Assembly: GCA_040880205.1 (NCBI GenBank)
Contig: JBBDIU010000118.1
Location: 1-16,130 of the forward strand
Direction of reading: 5' to 3'
DNA length: 16,130 bases
Source: WACF01 sp040880205
Lineage (GTDB): Bacteria; Pseudomonadota; Gammaproteobacteria; Pseudomonadales; Cellvibrionaceae
Shown: positions 6,403 to 13,844 of the stretch, in pieces
How the letters are laid out: every line of letters begins with the position of its first letter
Numbering within the stretch: the first letter of the stretch is position 1
Notes under the pieces: generated by a model
Databases searched by the model: none
Told to the model about the DNA's origin: nothing
The model's input: the letters and a program-made list of their open reading frames with translations, nothing else
Position numbers and translations under genes: made by a program

Positions 6403-7824
6403 ATGGCTGGCAAGACGCTTTACGACAAACTGTGGGATGCCCATCTGGTGAAGCAGCGGGACGATGGCTCGGCGCTGCTTTATATAGACCGCCACATTAT
6501 CCACGAGGTGACCTCGCCCCAGGCCTTCGAGGGCTTGCGCCTGGCCGGGCGCAAGCCCTGGCGCATTGACGCCAATATCGCCACCCCGGATCACAACGTG
6601 CCCACCACGGTCATTGAACGTCAGGCGGGGGTGGCGGGCATTGCCGACCCGGTATCGAAAATTCAGGTGCAAACCCTGGACGACAACTGCGCCGAGTTCG
6701 GCATTCGCGAATTCAAGATTAATGATCGGCGCCAGGGCATTGTCCACGTGATCGGCCCGGAAACCGGCGCCTGCCTGCCGGGCATGACCATCGTTTGCGG
6801 TGATTCCCATACCGCCACCAACGGCGCCCTCGGCGCCTTGGCCCACGGCATCGGCACCTCGGAGGTGGAGCACGTGTTGGCGACCCAGTGCCTGGTCACC
6901 AAGAAAATGAAGAACATGTTGATCAAGGTCGACGGCGAATTGCCCATCGGCGTCACCTCGAAGGATGTGGTGCTGGCCATCATCGGCAAGATTGGCACTG
7001 CCGGCGGTAATGGCCATGCCATTGAGTTTGCCGGTGAAGTGTTCCGGGCCATGTCCATGGAAGGACGCATGACGGTGTGCAACATGGCCATCGAGGCCGG
7101 TGCCCGGGCCGGCATGGTGGCGGTGGACGACAAAACCATCGACTACGTAAAAGGACGCACCTTCGCCCCCAGTGGAGACTTGTGGGACCAGGCGGTGGAA
7201 CAATGGCGTGATTTGCACAGCGATCCCGATGCCCACTTCGATACAGTAGTGGAAATGCGCGGTGAGGATATCGAGCCGCAAGTCAGCTGGGGCACCTCGC
7301 CGGAAATGGTGGTGCCGGTTGGAGGGACCGTCCCCAACCCGGATGACGAAACGGATCCGACCCGGCGCGACAGCATTCACAGCGCCCTGGCTTATATGGA
7401 TTTAACTCCCGGCCAGGCCATTGTGGATATTCCGGTCGATGTGGTGTTCATCGGATCCTGCACCAACTCGCGAATTGAAGACTTGCGGGAAGCGGCCAAG
7501 GTAGTGAAAGGCCGCAAAAAAGCGGCCTCCATCAAACGCGCCATGGTGGTGCCCGGTTCCGGGGCGGTAAAGGCGCAGGCCGAGGCGGAAGGCTTGCACA
7601 CAGTATTTATCGAAGCGGATATTGAATGGCGTGAACCCGGCTGTTCCATGTGCCTGGCCATGAACGCCGACAAACTGGAACCGGGCGAGCGTTGCGCATC
7701 CACCTCCAACCGCAACTTCGAAGGTCGACAGGGCTACGGTGGCCGAACTCATTTAGTCAGCCCCGCCATGGCGGCGGCCGCGGCTGTTATGGGCCATTTT
7801 GTTGACGTGAGAACATTGGTGTAG
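6403..7824 (+). CDS. leuC: 3-isopropylmalate dehydratase large subunit
   Basis: With LeuD it interconverts 2- and 3-isopropylmalate in leucine synthesis, using a [4Fe-4S] cluster. The 473-residue protein (E. coli 466) shows the three cluster cysteines: Cys353 in GSCTNSRIEDLR, and Cys414 and Cys417 in GCSMCLAMN. Other aconitase-family motifs are ATPDHNVPTT, CGDSHTATNGALGALAHGIG, IGKIGTAGGNGHAIEF and SNRNFEGRQGYGGRTHLVSP. AGGTGA lies just before the ATG. It heads the leuCD cluster and is divergent from the LysR gene. Confidence 0.98.
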   Translation: MAGKTLYDKLWDAHLVKQRDDGSALLYIDRHIIHEVTSPQAFEGLRLAGRKPWRIDANIATPDHNVPTTVIERQAGVAGIADPVSKIQVQTLDDNCAEFGIREFKINDRRQGIVHVIGPETGACLPGMTIVCGDSHTATNGALGALAHGIGTSEVEHVLATQCLVTKKMKNMLIKVDGELPIGVTSKDVVLAIIGKIGTAGGNGHAIEFAGEVFRAMSMEGRMTVCNMAIEAGARAGMVAVDDKTIDYVKGRTFAPSGDLWDQAVEQWRDLHSDPDAHFDTVVEMRGEDIEPQVSWGTSPEMVVPVGGTVPNPDDETDPTRRDSIHSALAYMDLTPGQAIVDIPVDVVFIGSCTNSRIEDLREAAKVVKGRKKAASIKRAMVVPGSGAVKAQAEAEGLHTVFIEADIEWREPGCSMCLAMNADKLEPGERCASTSNRNFEGRQGYGGRTHLVSPAMAAAAAVMGHFVDVRTLV

Positions 7825-7935
7825 CGGCGCGTATAGAATGCTAAAAAAAGATGAGTGATCGGGGTTGAGCTGACCGGCGATGTCGTCTTGAGAGAACCAG
7901 GATAAAAAAGCATCCCAAGTAATAGCACGGCGGGA

Positions 7936-8102
7936 GCCCTGGTGGGGGCATAGCCTCTGAGATCTTTCAGGACGCGTTTAAGCCTTCCCTCTGGCCGGGG
8001 GTAGTCCGCTGTGGATGTTTGAGCGCCTTTTGCGAGTTACGCAGCGGCCCGGTCAGAGGGAAGGCTTGCGGCCGATCACAGAGGCTATGCCCCCGCCAGG
8101 GC
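7936..8102. repeat. 167-bp nested palindrome in the leuC-leuD spacer
   Basis: leuC and leuD are separated by 349 bp without a supported gene; the middle is one large imperfect palindrome. The outer arms 7936-7959 and 8079-8102 pair with one mismatch (GGGGGCATAGCCTCTG and its complement). The inner arms 7980-7999 and 8048-8067 pair at 19 of 20 positions (AAGCCTTCCCTCTG exact). An innermost pair is CCGCTG (8006-8011)/CAGCGG (8042-8047). GCGGG flanks it at 7930-7934 and 8101-8105, a possible but imperfect target duplication. No transposase frame is present. The transcript would fold into a very long hairpin. The remaining parts (7825-7935 and 8103-8173) show nothing I recognise beyond the leuD ribosome-binding site. 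Confidence 0.85.
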
Positions 8103-8163
8103 GGGTCGGATGGCACGAACTCTTGAGCCCTTATACCAAAAAACTTTCTATCCGAACATCAGA

Positions 8164-8167
8164 GAGG
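8164..8167 (+). promoter_or_regulatory. leuD ribosome-binding site
   Basis: GAGG, within AGAGAGGAAAAC, lies six bases before ATG 8174. This fixes the leuD start there and not at the in-frame upstream codons inside the palindrome. Confidence 0.75.
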
Positions 8168-8173
8168 AAAACA

Positions 8174-8821
8174 ATGAAAAGTTTTACCACGGTTACCGGC
8201 GTTGTGGCTCCCATGGATCGCGCCAATGTCGATACCGACTTAATTATTCCCAAGCAATTTTTAAAATCCATCAAGCGCACCGGCTTTGGGCCGAATTTGT
8301 TTGATGCCTTGCGCTATTTGGACGAAGGCGCGCCGGACCAGGACAACAGCCAACGTCCGCTCAACCCGGAATTTCCGTTAAATTTTCCCCGTTATCAAGG
8401 CGCTCAAATTTTGCTGACGCGAAAGAATTTCGGCTGTGGTTCAAGCCGTGAACACGCGCCCTGGGCGCTTGACGATTATGGCTTTCGCTGTGTGATCGCG
8501 CCCAGTTTCGCGGACATTTTCTATAACAACTGCTTTAAAAATGGTTTGTTGCCCGTGGTTCTGAATGAAGCGGAAGTGGAGCAATTGTTTCAGGAACTTT
8601 ACGCACGGGATGGCTATCAGTTGACAGTGGATCTGGAACGGCAAACGGTAACAGCACCCGATGGCGAAGCATATCGCTTCGACGTGGACGATTTTCGCAA
8701 ACACGGCCTGTTACAAGGCTTGGATGACATCGGTCTGACCTTGCAGGACGCCGAGGCGATTAGCGCCTATGAAAGGAAGCGCGAGCAGCAGGCACCCTGG
8801 CTATTTTCCCGGTTCGACTGA
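8174..8821 (+). CDS. leuD: 3-isopropylmalate dehydratase small subunit
   Basis: It is the swivelling small subunit of the leucine-pathway isomerase and partners with LeuC. The 215-residue protein (E. coli 201) begins MKSFTTVTGVVAPMDRANVD and carries NVDTDLIIPKQFLK, FGCGSSREHAPWAL, CVIAPSFADIFYNNCFKNGLLPV and a C-terminal YERKREQQAPWLF. The start is ATG 8174 by homology and by its GAGG site. The frame continues upstream to 8015, but that extension is read from the palindromic element and has no LeuD character. The long repeat-filled gap from leuC is unusual, since these genes are normally tightly coupled. leuB is not next; an NDUFA9-like gene follows after 64 bp. Confidence 0.97.
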   Translation: MKSFTTVTGVVAPMDRANVDTDLIIPKQFLKSIKRTGFGPNLFDALRYLDEGAPDQDNSQRPLNPEFPLNFPRYQGAQILLTRKNFGCGSSREHAPWALDDYGFRCVIAPSFADIFYNNCFKNGLLPVVLNEAEVEQLFQELYARDGYQLTVDLERQTVTAPDGEAYRFDVDDFRKHGLLQGLDDIGLTLQDAEAISAYERKREQQAPWLFSRFD

Positions 8822-8885
8822 GCGGTTCGTTGAAGAGCGTTTTTTCGCGCAAGCCTTGCTAATCAGAATTTGAAAAGGGCGCGAC

Positions 8886-9770
8886 ATGAAGGAACAGATC
8901 GTAACAGTATTCGGCGGCACTGGCTTTCTGGGCAATCGGGTTGTAAAGCAACTGCTGGAAGCGGGTGCCCGGGTACGCGTTGCAGCGCGCCACCCGCGTG
9001 CGGCGGATTTTTCCGAATGGCGAAGTCAGGTGGTGCCGGTACAGGTTGACGTGCGCGACGAAAACGCGGTAACCGAGGCAGTCAGCCGGGCCACTGCCGT
9101 GGTTAATGCCGTGTCCTTGTACGTGGAAAAAGGCGATCTCGGTTTCAATGCGATTCACGTTCAAGGCGCCGAGCGCATCGCGCGTTGCGCCAAGCGGGCC
9201 GATGTTCAACGGATGGTGCATGTGTCGGGTATTGGGGTAAATCTGGATTCCCCCTCGCCGTTTGTCCACGCGCGAGCTTTGGGTGAGAAAGCTGTTCGCG
9301 AAGTTTTTGCCGATGCTACCATTATTCGGCCGAGCGTAATGTTTGCCCGCGACGGCGGTTTTCTCAAGTCCGTGGAGATGGCGATACGCCTGCCTGTTGT
9401 GCCCCTCTTTGGCCGCGGCGAGACGCGACTGCAACCGGTGTGTGTGGACGATGTTGCCGCCGCAATAATCCGTTTGTCATTGGCCGATGATTGCCCTAGC
9501 GGTGTATTCGAACTGGGGGGCGCAAAGGTTTACACCTACCGCGAAGCCGTGCAAACCCTACTCGCGCACACGGGCCGCAAACGTTGGCTGCTGCCGGTGC
9601 CTTTTCCCGCGTGGCGGGTCCTGGTGGCCGGACTGAAAATTCTCCCCAATCCACCACTGACCCGCGATCAACTCATCCTAATGCAACACGACAACATCGC
9701 GGGCGATGACGCCCGAACTTTCTCCGACCTCAACATCCAGCCCAAAAGCCTCGAACAGTGCCTCACTTAA
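8886..9770 (+). CDS. NAD(P)-binding NDUFA9-like atypical SDR protein
   Basis: The 294-residue Rossmann-fold protein has the nucleotide-binding GGTGFLG at residues 10-16, then VDVRDENAV, VVNAVSLYVEKG, VHVSGIGVN (111-119) and IIRPSVMFARDGGFL. This pattern is that of the 'complex I NDUFA9 subunit family' in bacteria, atypical short-chain dehydrogenases related to sugar-nucleotide epimerases. At the place of the catalytic Tyr-x-x-x-Lys it reads HARAL (residues 128-132), so both catalytic residues appear lost; a binding or structural role is more likely than dehydrogenation. The RBS AAGGG lies six bases before the ATG. It is 64 bp behind leuD and may share its transcript. A role in leucine synthesis is not implied. 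Confidence 0.82.
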   Translation: MKEQIVTVFGGTGFLGNRVVKQLLEAGARVRVAARHPRAADFSEWRSQVVPVQVDVRDENAVTEAVSRATAVVNAVSLYVEKGDLGFNAIHVQGAERIARCAKRADVQRMVHVSGIGVNLDSPSPFVHARALGEKAVREVFADATIIRPSVMFARDGGFLKSVEMAIRLPVVPLFGRGETRLQPVCVDDVAAAIIRLSLADDCPSGVFELGGAKVYTYREAVQTLLAHTGRKRWLLPVPFPAWRVLVAGLKILPNPPLTRDQLILMQHDNIAGDDARTFSDLNIQPKSLEQCLT

Positions 9771-9805
9771 ATTATGCGTAAGTCCTACCCTCGGGTTTTG
9801 TTTTG

Positions 9806-9840
9806 ACTTCCCACTTCCCACTTCCCACCCCCCACTCCCT
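9806..9840. repeat. Heptamer tandem array at the 3' end of the fusion gene
   Basis: Five consecutive 7-mers are visible: ACTTCCC three times, then ACCCCCC and ACTCCCT. The array lies in the 68-bp gap between two convergent genes, and its last two bases are the first two + strand bases of the fusion gene's stop triplet (CTA, 9839-9841). Confidence 0.8.
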
Positions 9841-12800
9841 ACGTCAGCACCCGAACCTCCGGACCCTTTTGCTCCGTGAATACCGTCACCCGCTCCCGCA
9901 CCCGCTGAAAGGTCAGGTCCACCCGCGTATCGCCCACCGGCAGCTTGCGCACGGTCAGGTGATTAATGCCGTGCGGCAATTGCGGCTGGTGAATTTGAAT
10001 TTCATTTTTCCAACCGTTGACGCTGAGGCCGAGGCACGCTTGCAAAGTCATAAAAACCGAACCGGAGGCCCAGGCCTGCGGGAGACAGGCCACCGGGTAA
10101 GCGATGGGCGTCTCGCCGGGAAAGCGCTGAAAGCCGCAAAACAATTCCGGCAGGCGCATGCCAAAATGCACGGCCGCGTCGAACAGCTCGGACAGAATGT
10201 GGGCAGCGGCCGCGCGGTTTCCATAGCGGGCCATGCCCGCGGCGCAGATGGCGGTATCGTGCGGCCAGACCGAGCCGTTGTGGTAAGACATGGGGTTGTA
10301 GCGGGTTTCATCGGTGGCCAGGGTTCTTATGCCCCAGCCGCAATCAAAGACGCTGGATAACAACTGCTGGGTAACTTTTGCGGCGCGTTCCGCGGTGGGC
10401 AATCCGGTAAACAACAGATGTCCGGCGTTGGAGCTTCGTACGCGACAAGGATTGCGATTCGCATCGAGTGCGAGGGCGTAAAAACACTTGTCGTCCATCC
10501 AGAATGCCTTCTCCACCGCGTCGCGCATTGTTTCCGCTTTCTTTTTCCATTGGCCGGAGGTTTCGTAATCGCGCCGACGTTTGCAAAGTGCGGCCATGCT
10601 CAATAGGGCGGCGAATTTATAGCCCTGCACTTCCACCAGGGCGATGGGGCTCGGGGGAAAATTGCCGTCCGCGTGGAAGATCGAGTCTTCGCTGTCCTTC
10701 CAGCCCTGATTGCGCAGGCCACTGGCCTCGCCGCTGGCGTAGTCTAGAAAACCGTCTCCCGTGGCGTTCGCCTGCTCGATCCACGCCATGGCGGCTTCCA
10801 GCGCTGGCCAGATGGTGTCAATAAACGCCAGGTCGCCGGTTCGTTCGGTATAGGCACCCGCCAGCATGACGAACAAGGGCGTCGTGTCCACACCGCCGTA
10901 GTACAGACCGAAGGGAATTTCCTTCAGCGCATTCATTTCGCCCTTGCGCGTCTCGTGCATGATCTTGCCCGGTGCGGAGTCCCGGAAACTGGAGGTTTCT
11001 TGCGCCTGGTTGCGGGCCAGATAGGCCAGGACGCCGCGAGCAATGGTGGGATCGAACCACAGCATCTGCATGGCGGTAATGACCGCATCTCGACCAAAAG
11101 GCGTGGAAAACCAGGGAATACCAGCGTAGGGGTAGGGGCCCGTTTCCAGTTCAGTGGTGAGTAGCGCCAGGTCGGAACGGGAATGTTCCAGCCAGCTGTT
11201 AAAGACCCGTTCGCCGGAATGCAGTACGCCGCCGCCGTGACCCCGCCTGCGCATACTGCGGCGCGCGTGCGCGGCGGCCTGTCGGAAACGCGCTCGATCA
11301 GGCTTTGCCGCCGCGCCACTGTGGTTTCGGTCAGGGCCGACTTCCATATAAAGCTCCACGCAGGTGTTGCATGGAAGAGAAAGCACAAATTCGGCCTGAT
11401 CATTGCGCAGTTGACAAGGTTGCTCGGAGAACGCGATAACCGAGCCGCGGACCACATCGTCCAGACCGCGATAGCACAATCGTACACAGTGATCGCCACG
11501 CCCCGGCGCGAGCAGTTTGCCGCGTGCTGGCCGTTTTCTTCCACGCACTTCAAACATGTCCTGAAAATCCGCGCCGAAGTGAATTTTTATGGGAGCGGAC
11601 ACATCGTGAGAGCCGTAATTGACCAGTTGTATGCGTTCGTACAGGCACTCGTCCCACAGAAAACGCGATCGCTTTAGGTGAATAACCCCTTCCGGGATGG
11701 AGCGGCCGCCCAATGGTGGCAAAGGACGGTTGGTGACATGCGTGGTAAAAAACACATTGTCCTGGCTGATGGTGGCGCTCAGCAAAGCCAGTGGCCGGTC
11801 GCCCACAACCAAGCGAAATTCCGATAGGACCCGCGTATCGTCGCGGAACATGCCATCGCCGTTGCCGAGGATGTTGCCAAAGGAGTCGGCGACTGCGAAG
11901 GTATCCCGGTGTTTAAGCGCGAACAGTTTGTAGGGCATCCGCGATTCACTGTCTGCCAGGGAGGAGGACGACCCGGTTTCGTCCGCCGGTTCAATCACCA
12001 TCGCTGAATTGTCACGCGCACTGCTGCCAGCCACGGCTGGTTTGCGGTCGAGGAGTTGCCGGTATAGGTTTAGGTAATTGTCACACATCACCGAAGCGGA
12101 GAAGCGCCGTTCAAACTCCTGGCGAATTTTGTGGCGGTTCAGATCCTTCACCTGCTTCAGTGCTTCCACGATTTCGCTTTCATCGTTCACCACAAAACCC
12201 GTGACGCCGTGTTCAATTATTTCGGGGATGGCGCCGCGCTTGCAGGCCACTACCGGTGTTCCGCAGGCCATCGCTTCAATCAACACCATGCCGAATGGTT
12301 CAGGCCAGCCCACTGGCAGAATCAGCGCTTGTGCATTTCCCAGAAAATCACTTTTTTGGTTGTCCGCCAATTCGCCAATGAAATTAATACGGTCGCAGCT
12401 GAGCAGGGGCTTGATGGTATCCCGGAAATAATCCGTGTTCGCCTCGTCCACCTTGGCGGCAATCCTCAGTTCCTGCTGCAAGCATTGCGCGGCACGAATA
12501 GCCACGTCGGGCCGCTTCTCCGGCGAAATGCGCCCCAGGAATGCCAGGTAATCGCCGCGCGGGTTCCCGACCGGATGATAGATATCGAGGGGCAGCCCGT
12601 GGTGAACGGTGCCAAGCCAGTTGGCGAACTCAAGCGGCGCTCGTTGATTGTGGGAAATGGATACCAAAGGATAATGGGACCAGCGCCGGTAGAAGTCTTT
12701 TAGCTCCTTTAAGTCGAGACGCCCGTGGGTGGTGGTGATTGTCCGCTCGGCGAACTCCTCGAACAGGGGGCAGGGCAGCAAATCTATATGAAAATGAATA

Positions 12801-13072
12801 ATGTCGAACTCGTGAGCTCGGCTTCGTAAGGTATCCAGCATGATGAGATGTGCCGCGAGCTCGGACTTCAAGGGACACTCATCCAGCCGGATCGCTTGAT
12901 CACGACACCGGACCAGCTTCGCTTCAGTGTTGGAATCACTACTGGCAAACAAGGTTACGTCGTGGCCCAGTTTTACCAAACCGTCGCACAAATAGGCGAC
13001 AACCCGTTCTGTTCCCCCGTAATATTTTGGTGGTACCGACTCGAACAAAGGTGCAACCTGGGCTATTTTCAC
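9839..13072 (-). CDS. Fusion of GT4 glycosyltransferase and glycogen-debranching-type amylo-alpha-1,6-glucosidase
   Basis: One continuous 1077-residue frame (from GTG 13072) joins two enzymes usually coded separately. Residues 1-345 form a GT4/GT-B transferase: APLFESVPPKYYGGTERVV, FLGRISPEKRPDVAI and the E-x7-E motif PEPFGMVLIEAMACGTPVV (Glu258, Glu266). Residues ~343-380 are a Ser/Ala/Asp-rich linker. Residues ~381-580 match the debranching N-terminal domain GDE_N_bis (HRDTFAVADSFGNILG, DDTRVLSEFRL, FLWDECLYERIQL). Residues ~620-1015 match the GDE_C (alpha/alpha)6 catalytic domain (PWFSTPFGRDAVITAMQ, GWKDSEDSIFHADG, HNGSVWPHDTAI). Roles in making and trimming an alpha-glucan or glucoside are inferred. 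Upstream in-frame starts are TTG 13132 and ATG 13123. GTG 13072 is preferred because AGGGAGA precedes it and GT4 homology begins there. Confidence 0.9.
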   Translation of the reverse strand: MKIAQVAPLFESVPPKYYGGTERVVAYLCDGLVKLGHDVTLFASSDSNTEAKLVRCRDQAIRLDECPLKSELAAHLIMLDTLRSRAHEFDIIHFHIDLLPCPLFEEFAERTITTTHGRLDLKELKDFYRRWSHYPLVSISHNQRAPLEFANWLGTVHHGLPLDIYHPVGNPRGDYLAFLGRISPEKRPDVAIRAAQCLQQELRIAAKVDEANTDYFRDTIKPLLSCDRINFIGELADNQKSDFLGNAQALILPVGWPEPFGMVLIEAMACGTPVVACKRGAIPEIIEHGVTGFVVNDESEIVEALKQVKDLNRHKIRQEFERRFSASVMCDNYLNLYRQLLDRKPAVAGSSARDNSAMVIEPADETGSSSSLADSESRMPYKLFALKHRDTFAVADSFGNILGNGDGMFRDDTRVLSEFRLVVGDRPLALLSATISQDNVFFTTHVTNRPLPPLGGRSIPEGVIHLKRSRFLWDECLYERIQLVNYGSHDVSAPIKIHFGADFQDMFEVRGRKRPARGKLLAPGRGDHCVRLCYRGLDDVVRGSVIAFSEQPCQLRNDQAEFVLSLPCNTCVELYMEVGPDRNHSGAAAKPDRARFRQAAAHARRSMRRRGHGGGVLHSGERVFNSWLEHSRSDLALLTTELETGPYPYAGIPWFSTPFGRDAVITAMQMLWFDPTIARGVLAYLARNQAQETSSFRDSAPGKIMHETRKGEMNALKEIPFGLYYGGVDTTPLFVMLAGAYTERTGDLAFIDTIWPALEAAMAWIEQANATGDGFLDYASGEASGLRNQGWKDSEDSIFHADGNFPPSPIALVEVQGYKFAALLSMAALCKRRRDYETSGQWKKKAETMRDAVEKAFWMDDKCFYALALDANRNPCRVRSSNAGHLLFTGLPTAERAAKVTQQLLSSVFDCGWGIRTLATDETRYNPMSYHNGSVWPHDTAICAAGMARYGNRAAAAHILSELFDAAVHFGMRLPELFCGFQRFPGETPIAYPVACLPQAWASGSVFMTLQACLGLSVNGWKNEIQIHQPQLPHGINHLTVRKLPVGDTRVDLTFQRVRERVTVFTEQKGPEVRVLT

Positions 13073-13081
13073 TTGCCGCGT

Positions 13082-13088
13082 TCTCCCT
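13082..13088 (-). promoter_or_regulatory. Ribosome-binding site deciding the fusion-gene start
   Basis: AGGGAGA on the minus strand lies nine bases before GTG 13072. ATG 13123 has only a weak GGAA upstream, and the 17 extra residues it adds are unlike GT4 N-termini. Confidence 0.6.
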
Positions 13089-13150
13089 GCCACCAGCCGC
13101 GGTTGGCTGCGACCCTGCTGCATGCTGTGCAATTTCCGTGCTGGTCGGGT

Positions 13151-13205
13151 CAGGGAACAGGGAACAGGGAACAGGTGACAGGTGACAGGTGACAGGGAAC
13201 AGGAA
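13151..13205. repeat. Heptamer tandem array between the divergent fusion gene and arfB
   Basis: Seven complete 7-mers are visible: CAGGGAA three times, CAGGTGA three times, CAGGGAA, then a partial CAGGAA. They lie between the divergent starts of the fusion gene (13072) and arfB (13252). Any promoter for either gene must be next to or within the array. Confidence 0.85.
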
Positions 13206-13251
13206 CGAACGCGGCGTTGAAGAATTGCGGGGGATGGTCGATCATGGGTGG

Positions 13252-13674
13252 ATGCTTGAGATTACTGAACATATCTGTGTTGCTGAAAACGAGTTTTCCG
13301 TGACGGCTGTGCGTTCTCAGGGCGCGGGGGGACAAAACGTCAACAAGGTGGCCACGGCCATTCAACTGCGTTTCGACATTTCCGCCTCTTCGTTGCCGGA
13401 TGAGGTGAAGGAGCGACTGCTAAAGCTCAGCGATCGACGGGTCAGCAAGGAAGGTGTCTTCGTGCTTAAGGCGCAGGACTACCGCAGTCAGGAGCGCAAT
13501 TACCAGGCGGCGCTGGACCGTCTGGCGACCTTTATTCGGCGGGGAACCTTGGTGCGAAAGCGGCGTCTGGCGACAAGGCCAAGCAGAACCGCAAAAAAGA
13601 AGCGCCTTGAGGAGAAAACCCGGCGGGCGCATGTAAAAGCGAAGCGCGGCAGAATAACGGATTCTGATCTTTAA
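13252..13674 (+). CDS. arfB: Peptidyl-tRNA hydrolase ArfB, ribosome rescue factor
   Basis: It releases peptides from ribosomes stalled without a stop codon, acting on the ribosome. From ATG 13252 it has 140 residues, the same as E. coli ArfB (YaeJ), and the N-terminus aligns without gaps. The catalytic GGQ is at residues 26-28 in VRSQGAGGQNVNKVATAIQL. The core (RFDISASSLPDEVKERLL, VLKAQDYRSQERN) is followed by the basic C-terminal tail (KRRLATRPSRTAKKKRL, then VKAKRG) that enters the empty mRNA channel. In-frame starts upstream (13234, 13189) add residues not found in the family, and the farther one is read from the heptamer array. GGGTGG lies directly before the ATG, closer than ideal. Confidence 0.95.
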   Translation: MLEITEHICVAENEFSVTAVRSQGAGGQNVNKVATAIQLRFDISASSLPDEVKERLLKLSDRRVSKEGVFVLKAQDYRSQERNYQAALDRLATFIRRGTLVRKRRLATRPSRTAKKKRLEEKTRRAHVKAKRGRITDSDL

Positions 13675-13844
13675 CCCAGCGCTATCGCGCTATGAGCGGC
13701 CCGGCTTGCACAATGCCTATTGTTGTTCGACCATCTCGCGTATCCGACCCAGCAAAGCAAAACTTAACGCTGGACAACCTTGCGCCGTGGATGGGACTGA
13801 TTTAGCCTGCGACCTGCCAAAAATTCCCGCGCACGGAGAGTTTG

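Noticed and set aside
6289..7380. A 363-codon open frame antisense to leuC
   Set aside because: It overlaps a strongly supported leuC, its composition (rich in His, Gly, Ala) is that of a reverse-strand shadow of GC-rich coding DNA, and it has no recognisable motif.
8015..8173. In-frame N-terminal extension of leuD
   Set aside because: It is read from the palindromic element, has no LeuD homology, and the ATG at 8174 has its own GAGG site and the family N-terminus.
9803..10360. A 185-codon plus-strand frame over the 3' part of the fusion gene
   Set aside because: It begins in the heptamer array, is antisense to the conserved debranching domain and has no recognisable features.
13151..13205. 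Possible CRISPR array
   Set aside because: The units are 7 bp and directly adjacent with no spacers, and no cas gene is in the window.
13678..13691. AGCGC-TATC-GCGCT hairpin just after arfB
   Set aside because: The stem is five pairs with no T-tract after it, so it is weak evidence for a terminator.
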